From assembly GCA_015680685.1 (NCBI GenBank), contig MNCI01008302.1, positions 558,297-622,296 of the forward strand: 64,000 bases of DNA, in the 5' to 3' direction. The notes under the pieces are model-generated. The model was not told where the DNA came from. It saw only the letters and a list, made by a program, of their open reading frames with translations, and did not search any database. Of the stretch, positions 33,911 through 45,344 are shown piece by piece. Positions within the stretch are counted from its first letter, which is position 1. Each line of letters starts with the position of its first letter. Origin of the DNA: Gnetum montanum (lineage: Eukaryota > Streptophyta > Gnetopsida > Gnetales > Gnetaceae). The position numbers were made by a program, and so were the translations under genes.

Positions 33911-34640
33911 ATGATCCTTATATTGGCCCACAAGAAATTTAAAAAATAACCATGGATATAAAAATAAATAATAGCCATTAAACCAAAAGATATCTAGTGG
34001 TTAATAAATGAGAGCATATTACTATCTAAACCATGCATGGAAACATCCAATCCACTTGTCAACTTCTGCCTCAAGAAAATAATCCAAGTAGAGAACTTAC
34101 AAAAGAATATCCTAAACCATGATCATACACCAAAACAAGCAACAAACAGGTAGACTTAAAATATAAATTGAGAATAACTAAAAAAACATATTTGAACTAT
34201 CTAAAATAAGAATATCATCTAGTTCAACAAGATATGTATTTCCAAATGATCAAAACTTAATTATCATCAATATCACATAGGACTATAAATGAAAACAGAA
34301 ATCACTAAGGATGATAAACAAGAAATCTATAGTGTATGATCCTAGGATTGATGGTACTTTTTTTGAACACTTTCTCGTGAGTTCACTCATGGGAGAGGTA
34401 CCTTATCTTGAATTAGGATATGATAAGTGCATTTTAACTTTTTGTTTTATAAATTTTTAGTTTACAATTTTTTATATACTTTTCTTAATTTTTGGTATTT
34501 TCTTCATTCTTTAATATATTTTTTATTATTTAATATTTTCTACATTTTCTTATCATTTTTTCCATTCTTTAATATCTTTTTAAGATTATTTCTATGTTTT
34601 TCTATGGTTATATATCTTTGATTATTTTTATAATTTTACT
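33911..34640. other. AT-rich stretch without recognisable content
   Basis: The first 60 bp may be the protease-RT linker of relic D. The remainder, especially 34430-34640, is T-rich and low in complexity. Confidence 0.4.
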
Positions 34641-34689
34641 ATTCCTGATGAATGAAACACCACCAAATTTGGGCTACAGCTTCTCGACT

Positions 34690-35320
34690 ACAAATTTGCC
34701 TAAGTGTTAGCATGAGGCCACTTTTTGTAGATTTTCCTAAGTGCTAAGACTATGCTCTTAACTACCTTAGAGCATAGTTAGCCTAGTGGAGAGTGTAGTT
34801 GGCTCCAAAAAATTGAATTTTCACAATTTTGTTGAAGTGTCATTGTGAAGTAAGAAGCTGCAAAATTTTCTAAGTGTTGAGACTATGTTGTCCATTGTCC
34901 TAGAGTGTAGTCAACACAAGGGCCAGTTTGCCAAATTTTCTAGCTATCAAGCTAGTTGCTATAGATTTTTCTAAGTGCTGAGACTATGCTCTCCATTGTC
35001 CCAAAGCATAGTCAAGTGCAGTCAACATGAAGGCCCAGTTTATCACAAATAACCATGATCATACACAAAAATGTCAAGTGTTGAGACTACACTTTCCACT
35101 AGCCTAGAGCATAGTCAAGAATAGTCAATTGGAAGTCAATTTTTGCAAGTTTTGACAAGTGCTAAAACTATGATCAACCCCAATTGGGAGCATAGTCAAC
35201 CTCCCATGAAGAGTGTAGTCAACACATAGTCACATTTTTCAAAGTTTTTTCTAAGTGTTGGACTATGCTCTCCCCCTGTTGAGAGTGTAGTTAAGCATAG
35301 TTAGCCAGAACAACACCAAA
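34690..35320. repeat. Hairpin minisatellite upstream of promoter L
   Basis: About six diverged units start near 34731, 34868, 34967, 35071, 35148 and 35244 with the phrase TTTTTCTAAGTGCTGAGACT. In most units GACTATGCTC is followed 14-20 nt later by its reverse complement GAGCATAGTC or a one- to two-base variant, so each unit can fold as a hairpin. Further GCATAGT copies continue to about 35640. Confidence 0.8.
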
Positions 35321-35699
35321 GGCCCCCACAACATAGAACTAACATTCACCTCAGCTCCAACTCACCTTTGACAAGCATATTTAGTAGAATGTATTTTTGT
35401 TGTATCCCCTTCTTGTCCCGAAATTATAACTATGCTCGACCCCATACAACATAGTGAAGAAAGTAGTCCTGGAGCGTAGTCTCAAAAGTTGCATTTTTTT
35501 AGGTACATTGTGGTCCTCTCAGCACATGTACATGTAGTCGATAGCGTAGTCATAGTCTCATAGTCTTGCAAAGCCTAGTAGAGAAAAATAGAGCATAACA
35601 CCACTAGCCTTAGTGGAGGGCATAGTTGGATTAAAGTTTAGTCTCAAATGTCCCACTACCACATGGTAGTCTCTCCACATTTCATGCTAAACCTAGGCC

Positions 35700-35707
35700 T
35701 ATAAATA
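35700..35707 (+). promoter_or_regulatory. TATA box of putative LTR L
   Basis: TATAAATA occurs in the context GGCCTATAAATACGCGCACC, downstream of the hairpin minisatellite and at the same relative place as in the LTRs of A, B and C. LTR ends and a PBS for L could not be identified, so whether this is an LTR is inferred from architecture. Confidence 0.5.
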
Positions 35708-36199
35708 CGCGCACCCTCAACATTTTTTTTATTGGAAAATTTGAGAATCAAGCAAGTTAGCAAATTCAAAAGCACACTAGTAAACCAGAGAGAGGCAAAG
35801 TTGTGTACCACCATAGCCCACTATAGGATACTATAGCCCACTGCACACTGTGGCTACCAACCCAGTTGGCATAGACACTATGGTGGAACATTAGTCTTCA
35901 TGGATAGACACCCTTGAGACTATGACTACACTATCCACTATGCCTATTATACACCACATATGTTCTCACCCCTTCTAGAGTTAACTACACTCAACCCCAC
36001 TTGGGGTGGTGTTCCGTTCTCTCTCGCTTTCTTTCTATGCATTTTCAACATCTTTACTTGCATTTTCAACATTTTACTTGCATTTTCTACTATTTTCACA
36101 AATAGCCATGCTTGGGCCATAGTCTCTACACATGGACACCTTTTTTTTTCACTTAAACCTTTTGACTACACTCACACCCATTGACACCATTGACACTAT

Positions 36200-38604
36200 C
36201 AACACCATGTGAACACTTAGCATCATTTTTCCTTAGCATTGTAGTTGACTACACTACACCCTCATTTACATTTGGTAAGTCCCTATTTGATTGATAAGAT
36301 CATTTATGGAATCCTGTCTCTATCTCCAGCAAGCCCTCACATAGACTTGGGGTTAGGTTGTGCACCCATGGACTCCTTAGTGTTCTATCCATCGATGTTT
36401 TTGGTCATTACAATGTACATATTTCTATTGATTTTGTTTAGTAAAGTATCAAGAAATGAGCTATATGTGATGCTAGACTTGAAGTCAACATCTTTTAAGA
36501 GCTTAGAGTAGCTTTAAAGCTTAGATGAAAGCTTTTAAGTTTTGATTTTATCATGGGATTGAAAACCCTATCTTGTAACCTTGGTTTTTGAGGATTTTAA
36601 AGAATTTCTAGATTTTCCATTAGAAATCTCATACATGTGTTGATTTTTTAGTTATTTATGAGTGACATGTAGAGAACACATTGATCATCAAGAATTTTCA
36701 GTATATTTTCTCTCTATATTAGGAGAAATCATAGTTTTTCATGTTGCTACTACAATGCATTGAATAACAATGCTAGCGAATGAAATCTTGTAATTTTACA
36801 TTATTTTTAAATAAATCAAGCAAATGCATTAGATGGTACTAGTAGACATATAGTCGAATCAATGTTTTCATGAGAAAATTCATAATTATTGTTGACAATT
36901 TTAGGAAAATATGAATTTAGGGGATTTTCTCCATGAAGAACACAATGTGAATGTTTAACATAAAGGTATTTTTGCCAAATACTTAAGTGTAAAAAAGAGA
37001 ATAAAATAATGTCACATGTCAAGGTTTATTTTAACATAGAATGTTAAAGGTCATGAATTAAGTTTCAACATTTTTTCAAAATATCTAATTATTGATGTAT
37101 ATAGAATGACATCTTATGCTAAGTTATGTTTTCACATAAAGCATTAAATTTTAATTGCCAAGTAAATGCATTACATTGAAAAGCTAAGGAAGAATTTTAA
37201 TGTGAAACCAACACACCTTAATCCTATTTTAACATTACATTAATTAAAGTTGAAGCTTTAATGTGAAATTGTATCTTCAATGCTAAAACTATTTGATATT
37301 TGTTTTTATGGATGCTATAGCACCTAGAATCCTTGTCATTGAGCTTATGTATTTCACCTTGGTTGATAAAAGAAGCATCTTGGAGAATAAGTGGAGGAAT
37401 CTAGATCAGATTATCAGCAATCCATTGTTAATCCTTATGGCACCAAAGTTGTGCACATGGAGGGAATTGCAAAATTTTTGAATTTTTACATAACCCACTT
37501 GCATGTGGTGATCTAGATGGGTTTGAACGAGGAGGTGGTTTTCAATCTTTAGAGAAAATCCTACAAGGATTCTCTGTTATGCTCACAAAGATAATCTTTG
37601 AATTACGATAAGATATCAAGAAGTTTACCAAGGATATTTTAGTTTATAGGAAATGTTTGGACAAGCTATGAGAGAGGTGAGAGTATTAATGATTCAGTGT
37701 TGATAATATATTACTTCTAGAAAATTAGAGTTCTAGAGCAATATCTAACTCACCAAGATCTCAAATTTATATTGAGAGGTGAGTTAGAAGTTTTAAGAGT
37801 CAAGCAAAGTTAAGTTAGTCTTATGCTTATCAAAACTAACTTAGAGGTTACTGTGTAGGTTTGTTAATTCGAACATGTAGAGTTTCAATTATTGAGTGTT
37901 TTTGCAAAACTTGTTGCAAGATCTCTCCCAAAATCAAATTTGAGACCTCAGGTGATGTCCCATTTTGATGTATAGTGTAAGAGGTTGAGACTACAGAAGT
38001 TTTGAAATGAGTATAATAATCAAGAATGACTTCATCCATTATGAAATGAAGTACATGAAGAGAATATGGAGTGGTTAAAGAGGTCAAGGATTATCCTAAG
38101 TTCAAACAATAAAGAAAGAAAGAAAGTTAATTTTTATGTATTTTGTTATTTTTTGGGGTTATACAAAAGATGAGATTAGCTAATGGTGATTTATGCTTAT
38201 TTGAAATTTAAATAAGTATTGATGATGTCAAGTTCATTGATGTCATAGGAGTAGTAAAGGAGTTTGAAGTGAGGTCCACTATCAAGACACAAAACACTCA
38301 AAAGTGGCTATTTAAAGAAGAGGGAGTAAAGTACTTCAATAAGTTTGATAGGATGGAAATTTTGTAAGCTTTATGCTTACAACATTCCTACCCTAGTATG
38401 GTAGAATGTGTTGGCCTATTAAAGAGCTATTTGTTAGAGAAGGTGATTTTTATAATTCATGTAGATAAAAAACAAGTGATCATCACTTGTGACCTAGTTG
38501 CACTAAGGTATTGGTTGTGATTCCTAGAGAAGAAAATAAATATTAACATTTTCAATTGGATTTAGTAGAATAGGTAGTCATGGAGGAATGGTTGGGGTTG
38601 ATGG
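36200..38604. other. Unassigned region between L and element G
   Basis: Plus-strand frames at 37293-37481 and about 38290-38520 look protein-like; the second includes 'CLQHSYPSMVECVGLLKSYLL' and a Val/Ile-rich tail. They match no family I recognise and may be remnants of an LTR-element ORF belonging to L. The rest is AT-rich, with small inverted phrases around TTTAATGTGAAA at 37190-37270. Confidence 0.4.
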
Positions 38605-39587
38605 CATAGAGACATCTCTTTTGATTCTCTTTGTTCTTTTCTATGTGTGTGTTTGTAGGTTCTAGGCTTTATGAAGATGTCTTGAAGTTCAAGAAGACAT
38701 ATTGAATAGGAATGGAGTCTTCACTAAAGGTATCTAAAAGGCTAAGGATACATCTTGGTTTAAGAGGAGACATCTTGTGCAGAGTGATAACATCTTGGGT
38801 AAGACGTCTTGTGCATAGAGGAGACATCTTAGGCAAGACATCTTGGACTAGGAGATGACACCTTAGGCAAGATGTCTTGGGACAAGAGGAGCAGTCTTGG
38901 CTAGGGAGTAGAGTATTTATAGAAGAAATCTTGGTGATCAAGAAGATATCTTGGTTTAAGAGGAGATGTCTTGTGCATGGTGTTGAAATCTCTAGTAAGA
39001 CATCTTATAGATAGAGGAGACACCTTGGGCAAGAAATATTAGGCCATGAGAAGACATCTTAGGTAAGATGTCTTGGGCCATGAGGAGATTTCTTGGCTAG
39101 GGAGGAGACATATTCCAAAAATAGTATATGTCTTCATTGAAAGTTGATTTTGTTAAGAGACAACTTGGCAGGGCTACAAATGAATTTTATAGCTAGGGAA
39201 ATTTCTAAAATCACCTATCTAAATTCAAGAAACTACTTGGGTAAGTTAAAAAATGATGGAAAAAACTAGGAAGAGGGTGAGAAGACCATGGAAACATATG
39301 AAGAACCTTAGGCTAAGTTGAGGAAAGGTTTCTAGACTTTTTATCTTTTTGTTATTCATACATATTAATGTAATTCATAATTATTGAGGTGAGAAGAGAA
39401 ATAAAGTTATGAGATGATCTTGGGCAATGTGTGAAAGAGCACATTGAGTGAATACATAGAGGTTGTAACTCCAAGATCAATTGTGTAGACCTATGTGTTC
39501 TAGTCTTACTTGTATGTTAAGATCTCTTTCTCAAGTTTTGAGAGAATCTCTCTATTGCTTTTGTATTCCATTGAGAACAACCATTGT
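38605..39587 (+). repeat. 5' LTR of element G
   Basis: It shares with 44515-45340 the start GACATCTCTT, the palindromic array, and the end segment 'TTCTAGTCTTRCTTGTATRTTAAGATCT...GAGAGAATCTCTCTATTG'. It is followed by a degraded initiator tRNA-Met-like PBS. Confidence 0.82.
38640..39115. repeat. AAGACGTCTT-type palindrome array in 5' LTR of G
   Basis: At least ten copies of a unit like GAGGAGACATCTTGGGCAAG recur every 25-40 bp. One perfect palindrome AAGACGTCTT remains at 38801-38810. The others read AAGATGTCTT or AAGACATCTT, the two products of losing the central CpG on one strand or the other. Confidence 0.82.
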
Positions 39588-39588
39588 G

Positions 39589-39600
39589 TGGTTGTAGAGC
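39589..39600 (+). promoter_or_regulatory. Degraded primer-binding site of element G
   Basis: TGGTTGTAGAGC matches 9 of 12 bases of the initiator tRNA-Met complement TGGTATCAGAGC and stands just after the region where the two LTRs stop matching. Tentative. Confidence 0.45.
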
Positions 39601-39858
39601 CAGATGCTCTATAATATCATTTAAGTGTAAAATTTTTTTCATGTTATTGGTTTTGAGAATACTATTGTAATCTAATAACCAATTAATTAAAGATAGCTAG
39701 TTTTCTTATTTTCTAGTAAAACATTTTATCTTTGTATAATATCTGGATTTAGTATTTGAAGGTGATTAATTAATGGAGTGAACCTACTCCAACATTATTT
39801 GTATATGAGCTTAGCTTTATTATTGCATAAAATTAATTAAGGATTTTGTCTAGTTTAG

Positions 39859-40420
39859 ATGGCACCCAAGAAGAAATAGGTGTAAGCTTTGAATAGAGAC
39901 ATGGAGAGCATGAAGTCTACCTTCCAAATGATGGTTTCTTGGTTAGATGAAATAAACATAAGGGTAGATAGAAATACTAACCCTAACCATATCTAGACAC
40001 GTAGAGGTGATGAACAAGCATATTCATGTAAAGAAGTTTCACAACTAGGAGGAGATGGAGTGGATGTAGAGGAAGAACAATCCAGCTATGGGAGTGTAGA
40101 AATCCATTAGTCAAGGATTCCAATGGAATGGAATCCTATACCTTAGATGAGAATTTCAAGAACTTCAATGGTAGCCAATACTTCTTTTCTAGGCAAGCTT
40201 GATGAGGATGATGAGGCAGGGCTTGCTAGAGTAATGAGAAATGCTACAAGAATTTCATATATTGAGTTCAAGACTTTCAATGGTGTAGATGGTACCAATG
40301 CTTTTGCAAATTGATTGAAGGTACTTGAGAAACATTTTTAGTTAGAAGAGGTACCAAATAACCATGCTTTAAACATTATGGACAACCATGCACAGTAATA
40401 TTGAAGACATCAAGTTAAGA
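39859..40420 (+). pseudogene. Element G gag, N-terminal part
   Basis: The ATG at 39859 begins MAPKKK. Readable pieces are 'RDMESMKSTFQMMVSWLDEINIRVDRNTN' (coiled) and 'RISYIEFKTFNGVDGTNAFA', then 'LKVLEKHF', the start of a chromoviral gag core. After about 40420 the sequence jumps directly into the gag-protease junction; the C-terminal gag core and the zinc knuckle are missing here. Confidence 0.7.
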
Positions 40421-40424
40421 TAAT

Positions 40425-41105
40425 TAGAAAGGTTGTCCTAATGCTTTAAAAATTGAGGATGGTTTTTAATTAAATTCTTGTGCATCCATGGGGAATGTGA
40501 ATAGAGGAGATCACCCTAGTAAAAAGTTTTTGTTTTAAATTAGAGCTAGATGTTTGTTTAGTGGGGAATGGATTCATGTTTTGATTGATGGAAAAATCCA
40601 AGAAAATGTTATTTCTTCTAGGGTAGATGCTAGATTGGGTTTGTTAACTAATCATGATCCTAGACCCTATAATTGGTCTAGAGAATTACCCAAGAGGTAA
40701 GGGAACAATGTACTTTGAAATTTCAAATTGGAGGTTTTCATGATGTTGTAAAGTGTGATGTACTTTCAATAGATTATGATAATGTATTTCTTGATAGACC
40801 TTGGAATTTTGACAATGATGCTCAATTTAATGAAGTAAGAAGTGTATGGAGTGTAGCTATACTTGATGGAATCCATGAGTTGATTCCCATGATAGCTGAA
40901 AAAGTAAGGCTGAAAAGCTTAATTAATGCTTCCTTTAGACTTATAGGAGAGAGGGAATATATTAAGGAACATGATGAAATAGGTTTTGATTTTGTTGTTA
41001 TGATGACAGTTGCTACTAACAATGATGATGTGCAGGTTGAATTTCTTATAGGTATACTAGGCTTAGGAAGAAATTTCCCAAGGTGTTTAAAGGGGACTAG
41101 GATGA
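40425..41105 (+). pseudogene. Element G protease and linker to RT
   Basis: 'PNALKIEDGF' and 'GNVNRGDHPS' mark the gag-protease junction. The protease region reads 'IHVLIDGKIQENVISSRV' (about 40570-40630; the usual Asp-Ser/Thr-Gly triad is not intact). The open frame 40715-41119 follows with 'FHDVVKCDVLSIDYDNVFLDRPWNFD', the characteristic chromoviral protease C-terminus, and then a variable linker. Confidence 0.78.
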
Positions 41106-41106
41106 A

Positions 41107-41900
41107 TTGCCATCAATGAGGAATGCACAACATTAGATTGATTTCATTCCTAGTGCTATCATTCTAAATGAGAGAGCTTATTAGATGGTACTAAATTAGT
41201 GGGCTAAATTAGAAAGTTAAGTAGATGAGTTAATTATAAATGGTTTCATGAGGGAATCCATTTCACCTTGTGAAGTTCTAGTGGTGTTAGTGCTAAAGAA
41301 TGAAAACAAAGAATGAAGGATGTGCATTGATTCCTATGTAGTGAATAGGATAATAGTGAGGTAGACATTTCCTATTACAAGGATGGATGATATTTTTGAT
41401 GTCCTTATCAGTGTTGGACTTTTAGAAAAATTGATTTGAAGAATGATTACCATCAAATTAGAATCAAGGCTAGTGATGAGTAGAAGACATCTTTTAAGAT
41501 ATTGGGTGGATTATTTGAGTGGTTGATGATGCCATTTTTTCTCATGAATGCACCTACTAAATTTTTGAGGTTGATTCATTATGTGTTAAAGAATTTAGTA
41601 AGTATTGTATTATCTTTTTAATGATACTTTTGGATATAGCTCTAATGAGGAAGAGCATTTGGATCAATTGATGTGTCTTAACTTAGAGGAGGCACACCTA
41701 GTAATCAATGTAAAGAAAATTCATTTATTCAATAGGAAAAGCACATATTTAATGCATGTGATTTATAAAATAAAATTTATATGAAAGTGACCAAGGTGAA
41801 GGCTATTTGAGATTGGCCAACTCCTAAGAATGTTGGGAAGATAAGATCATTCCTTGGTTTAGTAAGTTTTTATAGATAGTTCATAAAATATTTTAATAAA
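41107..41900 (+). pseudogene. Element G reverse transcriptase
   Basis: Blocks in order: 'NAQH-IDFIPSAI', 'FMRESISPCEVLVVLVLKNE', 'MCIDSYVVNRI', 'FPITRMDDIFDVL', the 'GLFEWL-MPF' region, then the active-site block CIIFLND (about 41607-41632) in place of F-x-D-D, and 'LNLEEAHLVINVKK'. Several frameshifts lie between blocks. The first catalytic Asp is Asn, as in element H. Confidence 0.82.
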
Positions 41901-41912
41901 ATTTTGTGACCT

Positions 41913-42440
41913 ATGTTTGATTTGTTGAAGAAAAATAAAGATTTTAGGTGGAATAATGAAACCCAAGGAAGCTTTGACTTATTGAAAGCAACAATTACCG
42001 ATGAACTGGTGCTTGTCATTCTAGATTTTCAGAAGCTTTTTCATGTGGAGGTGGATGCAAGTGGATTTGCCATTGTTGGGGTACTTTTAAAAAGAAGGTA
42101 GACCTATTGATTTTTTTTTTCCAAAAATTTAAGTGAGTCAAGGCAAAAATATAGTGTATATGAGAAGGATTTGTATGTTATTCTTCAAGAAATCAAGCAT
42201 TGGAGGCATTATTTGTTCTCCAAGAAGTTCACTTTGATGATGGACCACAAAGAACTTCTTTCTAAACTCATAAAAAAACTTGAGTGTAAGGCACATGAAG
42301 TTTTTTGCATAGTTATAGGAGTTTTATTTTGTGTTAAAGAATCATCTAGCATGCATGTAGTGAATTTTAGCATACCTCATTTGGAAGGTATGGGTGATTT
42401 TTCTTTTTTGTATGAGCATGATGTTAATTTTGGGTAGGTT
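41913..42440 (+). pseudogene. Element G RNase H
   Basis: Open pieces at 41913-42101 and 42171-42437 include 'FHVEVDASGFAIVGVLLK', 'YVILQEIKHWRHYLFSKKFTLMMDHKEL' and, after a gap, 'HVVNFSIPHLEGMGDFS'. They follow RT directly, as expected. The stretch normally carrying 'KANVVADALSR' (kept in H and M) is missing. Confidence 0.82.
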
Positions 42441-42464
42441 TGGAGAAGTCTCAAAGAGTCATTG

Positions 42465-42764
42465 ATGAGTAGGATAGACAAGAAGAGGGACTATCATATT
42501 CAAGATAAACTATTATTTAAAAATGGAAAGGTTGTATTTATAATTATGATTTTAGAAAAAGCAATTTTTTTTTAAAAGCATTGTAGTGACATGGTAGGTC
42601 ACATGGATAGGTATAAGACATTGGAAATTATGGGTAGGTACTATTTTTCGACTAGTATGGAAATTGAAGTTTGCAAATTTGTGAAGGATTGTTTCACTTA
42701 TCATTAGTTCAAGGAAGATAAAGGAGTAAATGAAAATTATATGCTTTTGCTAATTTCCAAGGGT
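42465..42764 (+). pseudogene. Element G integrase, N-terminal zinc-binding part
   Basis: Readable pieces are 'RDYHIQDKLLFKNGK', then degraded 'HMDRYKTLEI' and 'EVCKFVKDCFTYH-FKEDKGVNENYMLL' (about 42660-42745), matching the HHCC region and its link to the catalytic core. The reading then switches to gag. Confidence 0.7.
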
Positions 42765-43335
42765 CCAAAGGAATATGAATAGGCTTCAATCTTTTTAGGA
42801 GGTCTCAAAATGGAATACAAGCAGGAGTTAGTTTTTTTATGAGTTGTAAATTCTTGATGAGGCTATGATTTGAAACTCAAGGATAGAAAGAAATTAAGTG
42901 GCTTTGGAAATAGGAGCAAACAAACTTCAAGGAAAGAAGAAAAAATTCAAATCTAGAAAAGAATCAAAGTCCAAATCTAAAGACAAGGATGGAAACCATG
43001 GTAAGAAGATTGAAAGGGGTAATGAGAAGGAAAAGACCAAGAAGAACCATGGTAGGGGAGGCAAAGGTCAAGGTAGTGGCTCATCAAAAATTTAATGCTT
43101 CAAGTATGGAGAATGAGGACACAAGAAATGGGAATGTCTACTTCACAAGACAGCTAAGGGCAAGGATGTACAAACCATGGAGGTGGAGGAGACATTAAGC
43201 CAAGATCTTCAATAAGGTAATCCTAATGCTCCAAAAATTGAGGATGTTTTAAAATTAAATTCTTATGAATTTTTGGGGAATGTGAATAGAGGATATCATC
43301 CTAATAGCTAGTTTCCAAATTTATGGAGTATTTGA
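42765..43335 (+). pseudogene. Displaced gag C-terminus with zinc knuckle, inside integrase of G
   Basis: Between the two integrase halves the plus strand encodes a gag C-terminal segment ('EYE-ASIFLGGLKMEYKQEL'), a Lys/Ser-rich basic stretch (42898-43080), and a decayed CCHC knuckle (Cys-Phe-Lys-Tyr-Gly-Glu-stop-Gly-His-Lys-Lys-Trp-Glu-Cys, 43097-43138). It ends with the gag-protease junction ('PNAPKIEDVLKLNS', 'GNVNRGYHPN', 43222-43310). The last part is a second copy of 40425-40510. So the block missing from gag is present here out of order. Confidence 0.8.
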
Positions 43336-44330
43336 CTTGTTAGAAGTTAAAGGGAGATAAAGAAGTGTATGAGGATTATATGCCTTTTCCAATTCCCAGG
43401 GATCCATGGAAAAGTGTGTTTATGGATTTTATGAGTGGTATTTCAAAAAAAAAAAGTAGGAATGATGCAATTTTTATTTTTTTCAACAAATTTTCCAAGA
43501 TGACATACTTTATTCCATGTAAGAAGGTGAGTGATGCTTCTCATGTAGCAAATTTATATTTCCAGCATGTTGTGAAGCTACATGAAATTACTTTGAATAT
43601 TGTTAGTCACAAAAACTCCAAATTCATAAGTCATTTTTAGAGATTACTTTGAAAACTTTTAGTGACAAAGTTAAATTATTATAGTGCATATCATTCATAA
43701 TTTGATGGCCAAATGGAGGTGGTGAATAAATCCTTGCTAAACATAATTAGATGTTTGTGTGATGGATAGAAAAAAAGTGGGAAAACTTGTTATGTCATGC
43801 TAAGTTTTCATACAATAATACTTTTCATATTACTATTGGAAAAAGCCCATTTAAGGTGAACTATGGGTTTTGTCCAAAGATGGTGGATACTTTAAAGAGA
43901 TTTGATGGTGAAGCTCAACTTAGTGTTGATTTTGTGAAAGAGATGAGGGATCTCCATACATAAGTAAAATCAAATATTTAGAAGAAGACTAAAGAGAGAT
44001 TTTTGAAGAGAAATGAGAGTAAATGGAAGCCTAATTTTGCTATTGGTGATTTGGTTTGGGTGCACTTAAAGAATATGTAGTTAAGAGGTGTTAACTTTTC
44101 CAAATTGAAATCTAAGAAGATGAGGCCTTTCAAAATCAAGGCTAAGATCAATGATAATGCCTTTCAGATTGATTTACGAATTAATATTTGTATGTATTTT
44201 GTGTTTAAAGTTTCAAATATTGTATACTATCATGGACTTGCTGATGAGGAGACCATACAAGATAGCTTTGATGAGTTGAAGGGGACTATTAATTAGTTCA
44301 AGCCTTCAATGAAGAGGAAGAAAATTGTAC
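43336..44330 (+). pseudogene. Element G integrase, catalytic core and C-terminus
   Basis: The open frame 43365-43640 reads 'PFPIPRDPWKSVFMDFMSG' (first catalytic Asp) and 'VSHKNSKFISHF', where the usual DxDSKF second Asp is altered. After stops, 'YHS-FDGQMEVVNKSL' carries the Glu region (about 43690-43730). The C-terminus at 44040-44296 has 'GDLVWVHLKN', 'KLKSKKMRPFKIKAKINDNAFQIDL' and 'VSNIVYYHGLADEETI', a GPY/F-like module. Confidence 0.82.
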
Positions 44331-44514
44331 TTAAGTAAAGGAAAGATTCTGGCACTTGGGGAGTTAAGAGGCATGAATATTTGATTCATTAAAAGGATTA
44401 ATCCATGGATGTTGTTGTATGATTCCATGAGACCAAACTTCATGAGTGAGGGATCATTTAATCCCCTATTCCCTTGTTCACCTAAGTTCACTTTTTGAAG
44501 GTTGGAAGAGCTAG

Positions 44515-45340
44515 TGTAGGGACATCTCTTCTGATTTCCTTTGTTCTTTACTACATGTGCATTTCACAAGTTTTATGCTCTTTGAAGACATCTTGAAGGT
44601 GAAGGGAACATCTAGAATAGGAGTTGAGTCTTCATAGAAGACGTCTTAGAGGTTAAGAAGATGTATTGGTTTTATAGAAGACACCTTGTGTGGAGTGTTG
44701 ATGTCTTAAGTAAGACATATTGTGCATAGAGAAGACATGTTAGCAAGACATATTGGACTAGGAAGAGATGTATTGGGCAAGATGTCTTGATCTAGTAGGA
44801 GATATCTTGGGAAATATTTCTTGGGATAGGAGGAGATGTCTTAGCTTGGGAGGATATGTCTCTCAAAAATTGTAGATGTGTTCTTGAAAGCTAGTTTTTA
44901 TCAAGAGACATCTTGCCAAGATCAAAGATGACTTGTATGACTGGAGAAACTTGAAATATCATCCATTACAATTTAGAAAATAGCCAAAGTAAGTTGGAAA
45001 AGGATTAAAATAACTAGGAAAAAGGTGAAAAGCCCATGGAAACATTTGAAGAACCTAACGTTGAGTTGAGGGAATGTTTCTAGGATTCTTATCTTCTTGT
45101 TATTCATAAATATTAATGTAATTCATAATTGTTAAGGTGAGGAGAGAAAGAGAGTTGTGAGATTCACTTAAACAAGGTATGAAAGAGCACATTGAGTAAG
45201 TGCACAGAGGTTGTAGCTTTAAGGTCAATTATGTAGACCTATGTATTCTAGTCTTGCTTGTATATTAAGATCTCATTCTTGGGTTATGAGAGAATCTCTC
45301 TATTGGTTGTATCTCATTCTTAAGTTATGAGAGAATCTCT
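44515..45340 (+). repeat. 3' LTR of element G
   Basis: It starts TGTAGGGACATCTCTT after the G/A-rich GGTTGGAAGAGCTAG, a likely polypurine tract. It carries the same palindromic array (about 44580-44880), with one perfect AAGACGTCTT at 44638-44647. A 33-38-bp duplication 'TCTCATTCTTRRGTTATGAGAGAATCTC' is seen near the right end, where the LTR stops short. Confidence 0.82.
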
Positions 45341-45344
45341 CTAA

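Larger units (their letters stand above)
38605..45340 (+). mobile_element. Element G: chromovirus-type Ty3/gypsy element
   Basis: Related LTRs (38605-39587 and 44515-45340) enclose gag, protease, RT, RNase H and integrase in gypsy order on the plus strand. RT and integrase C-terminus are of the plant chromovirus (Reina/Del-like) style. The LTRs share a palindromic array in U3. The 5' LTR starts CATAGA where the 3' LTR has TGTAGG, so the terminal TG has decayed. The 3' LTR ends about 50 bp early at the junction with element H. Stops and frameshifts occur in every domain. Confidence 0.88.

Noticed and set aside
34427-34621. 64-residue Phe/Leu-rich ORF resembling a membrane peptide
   Set aside because: Produced by T-rich low-complexity DNA; no start context or conservation can be argued.
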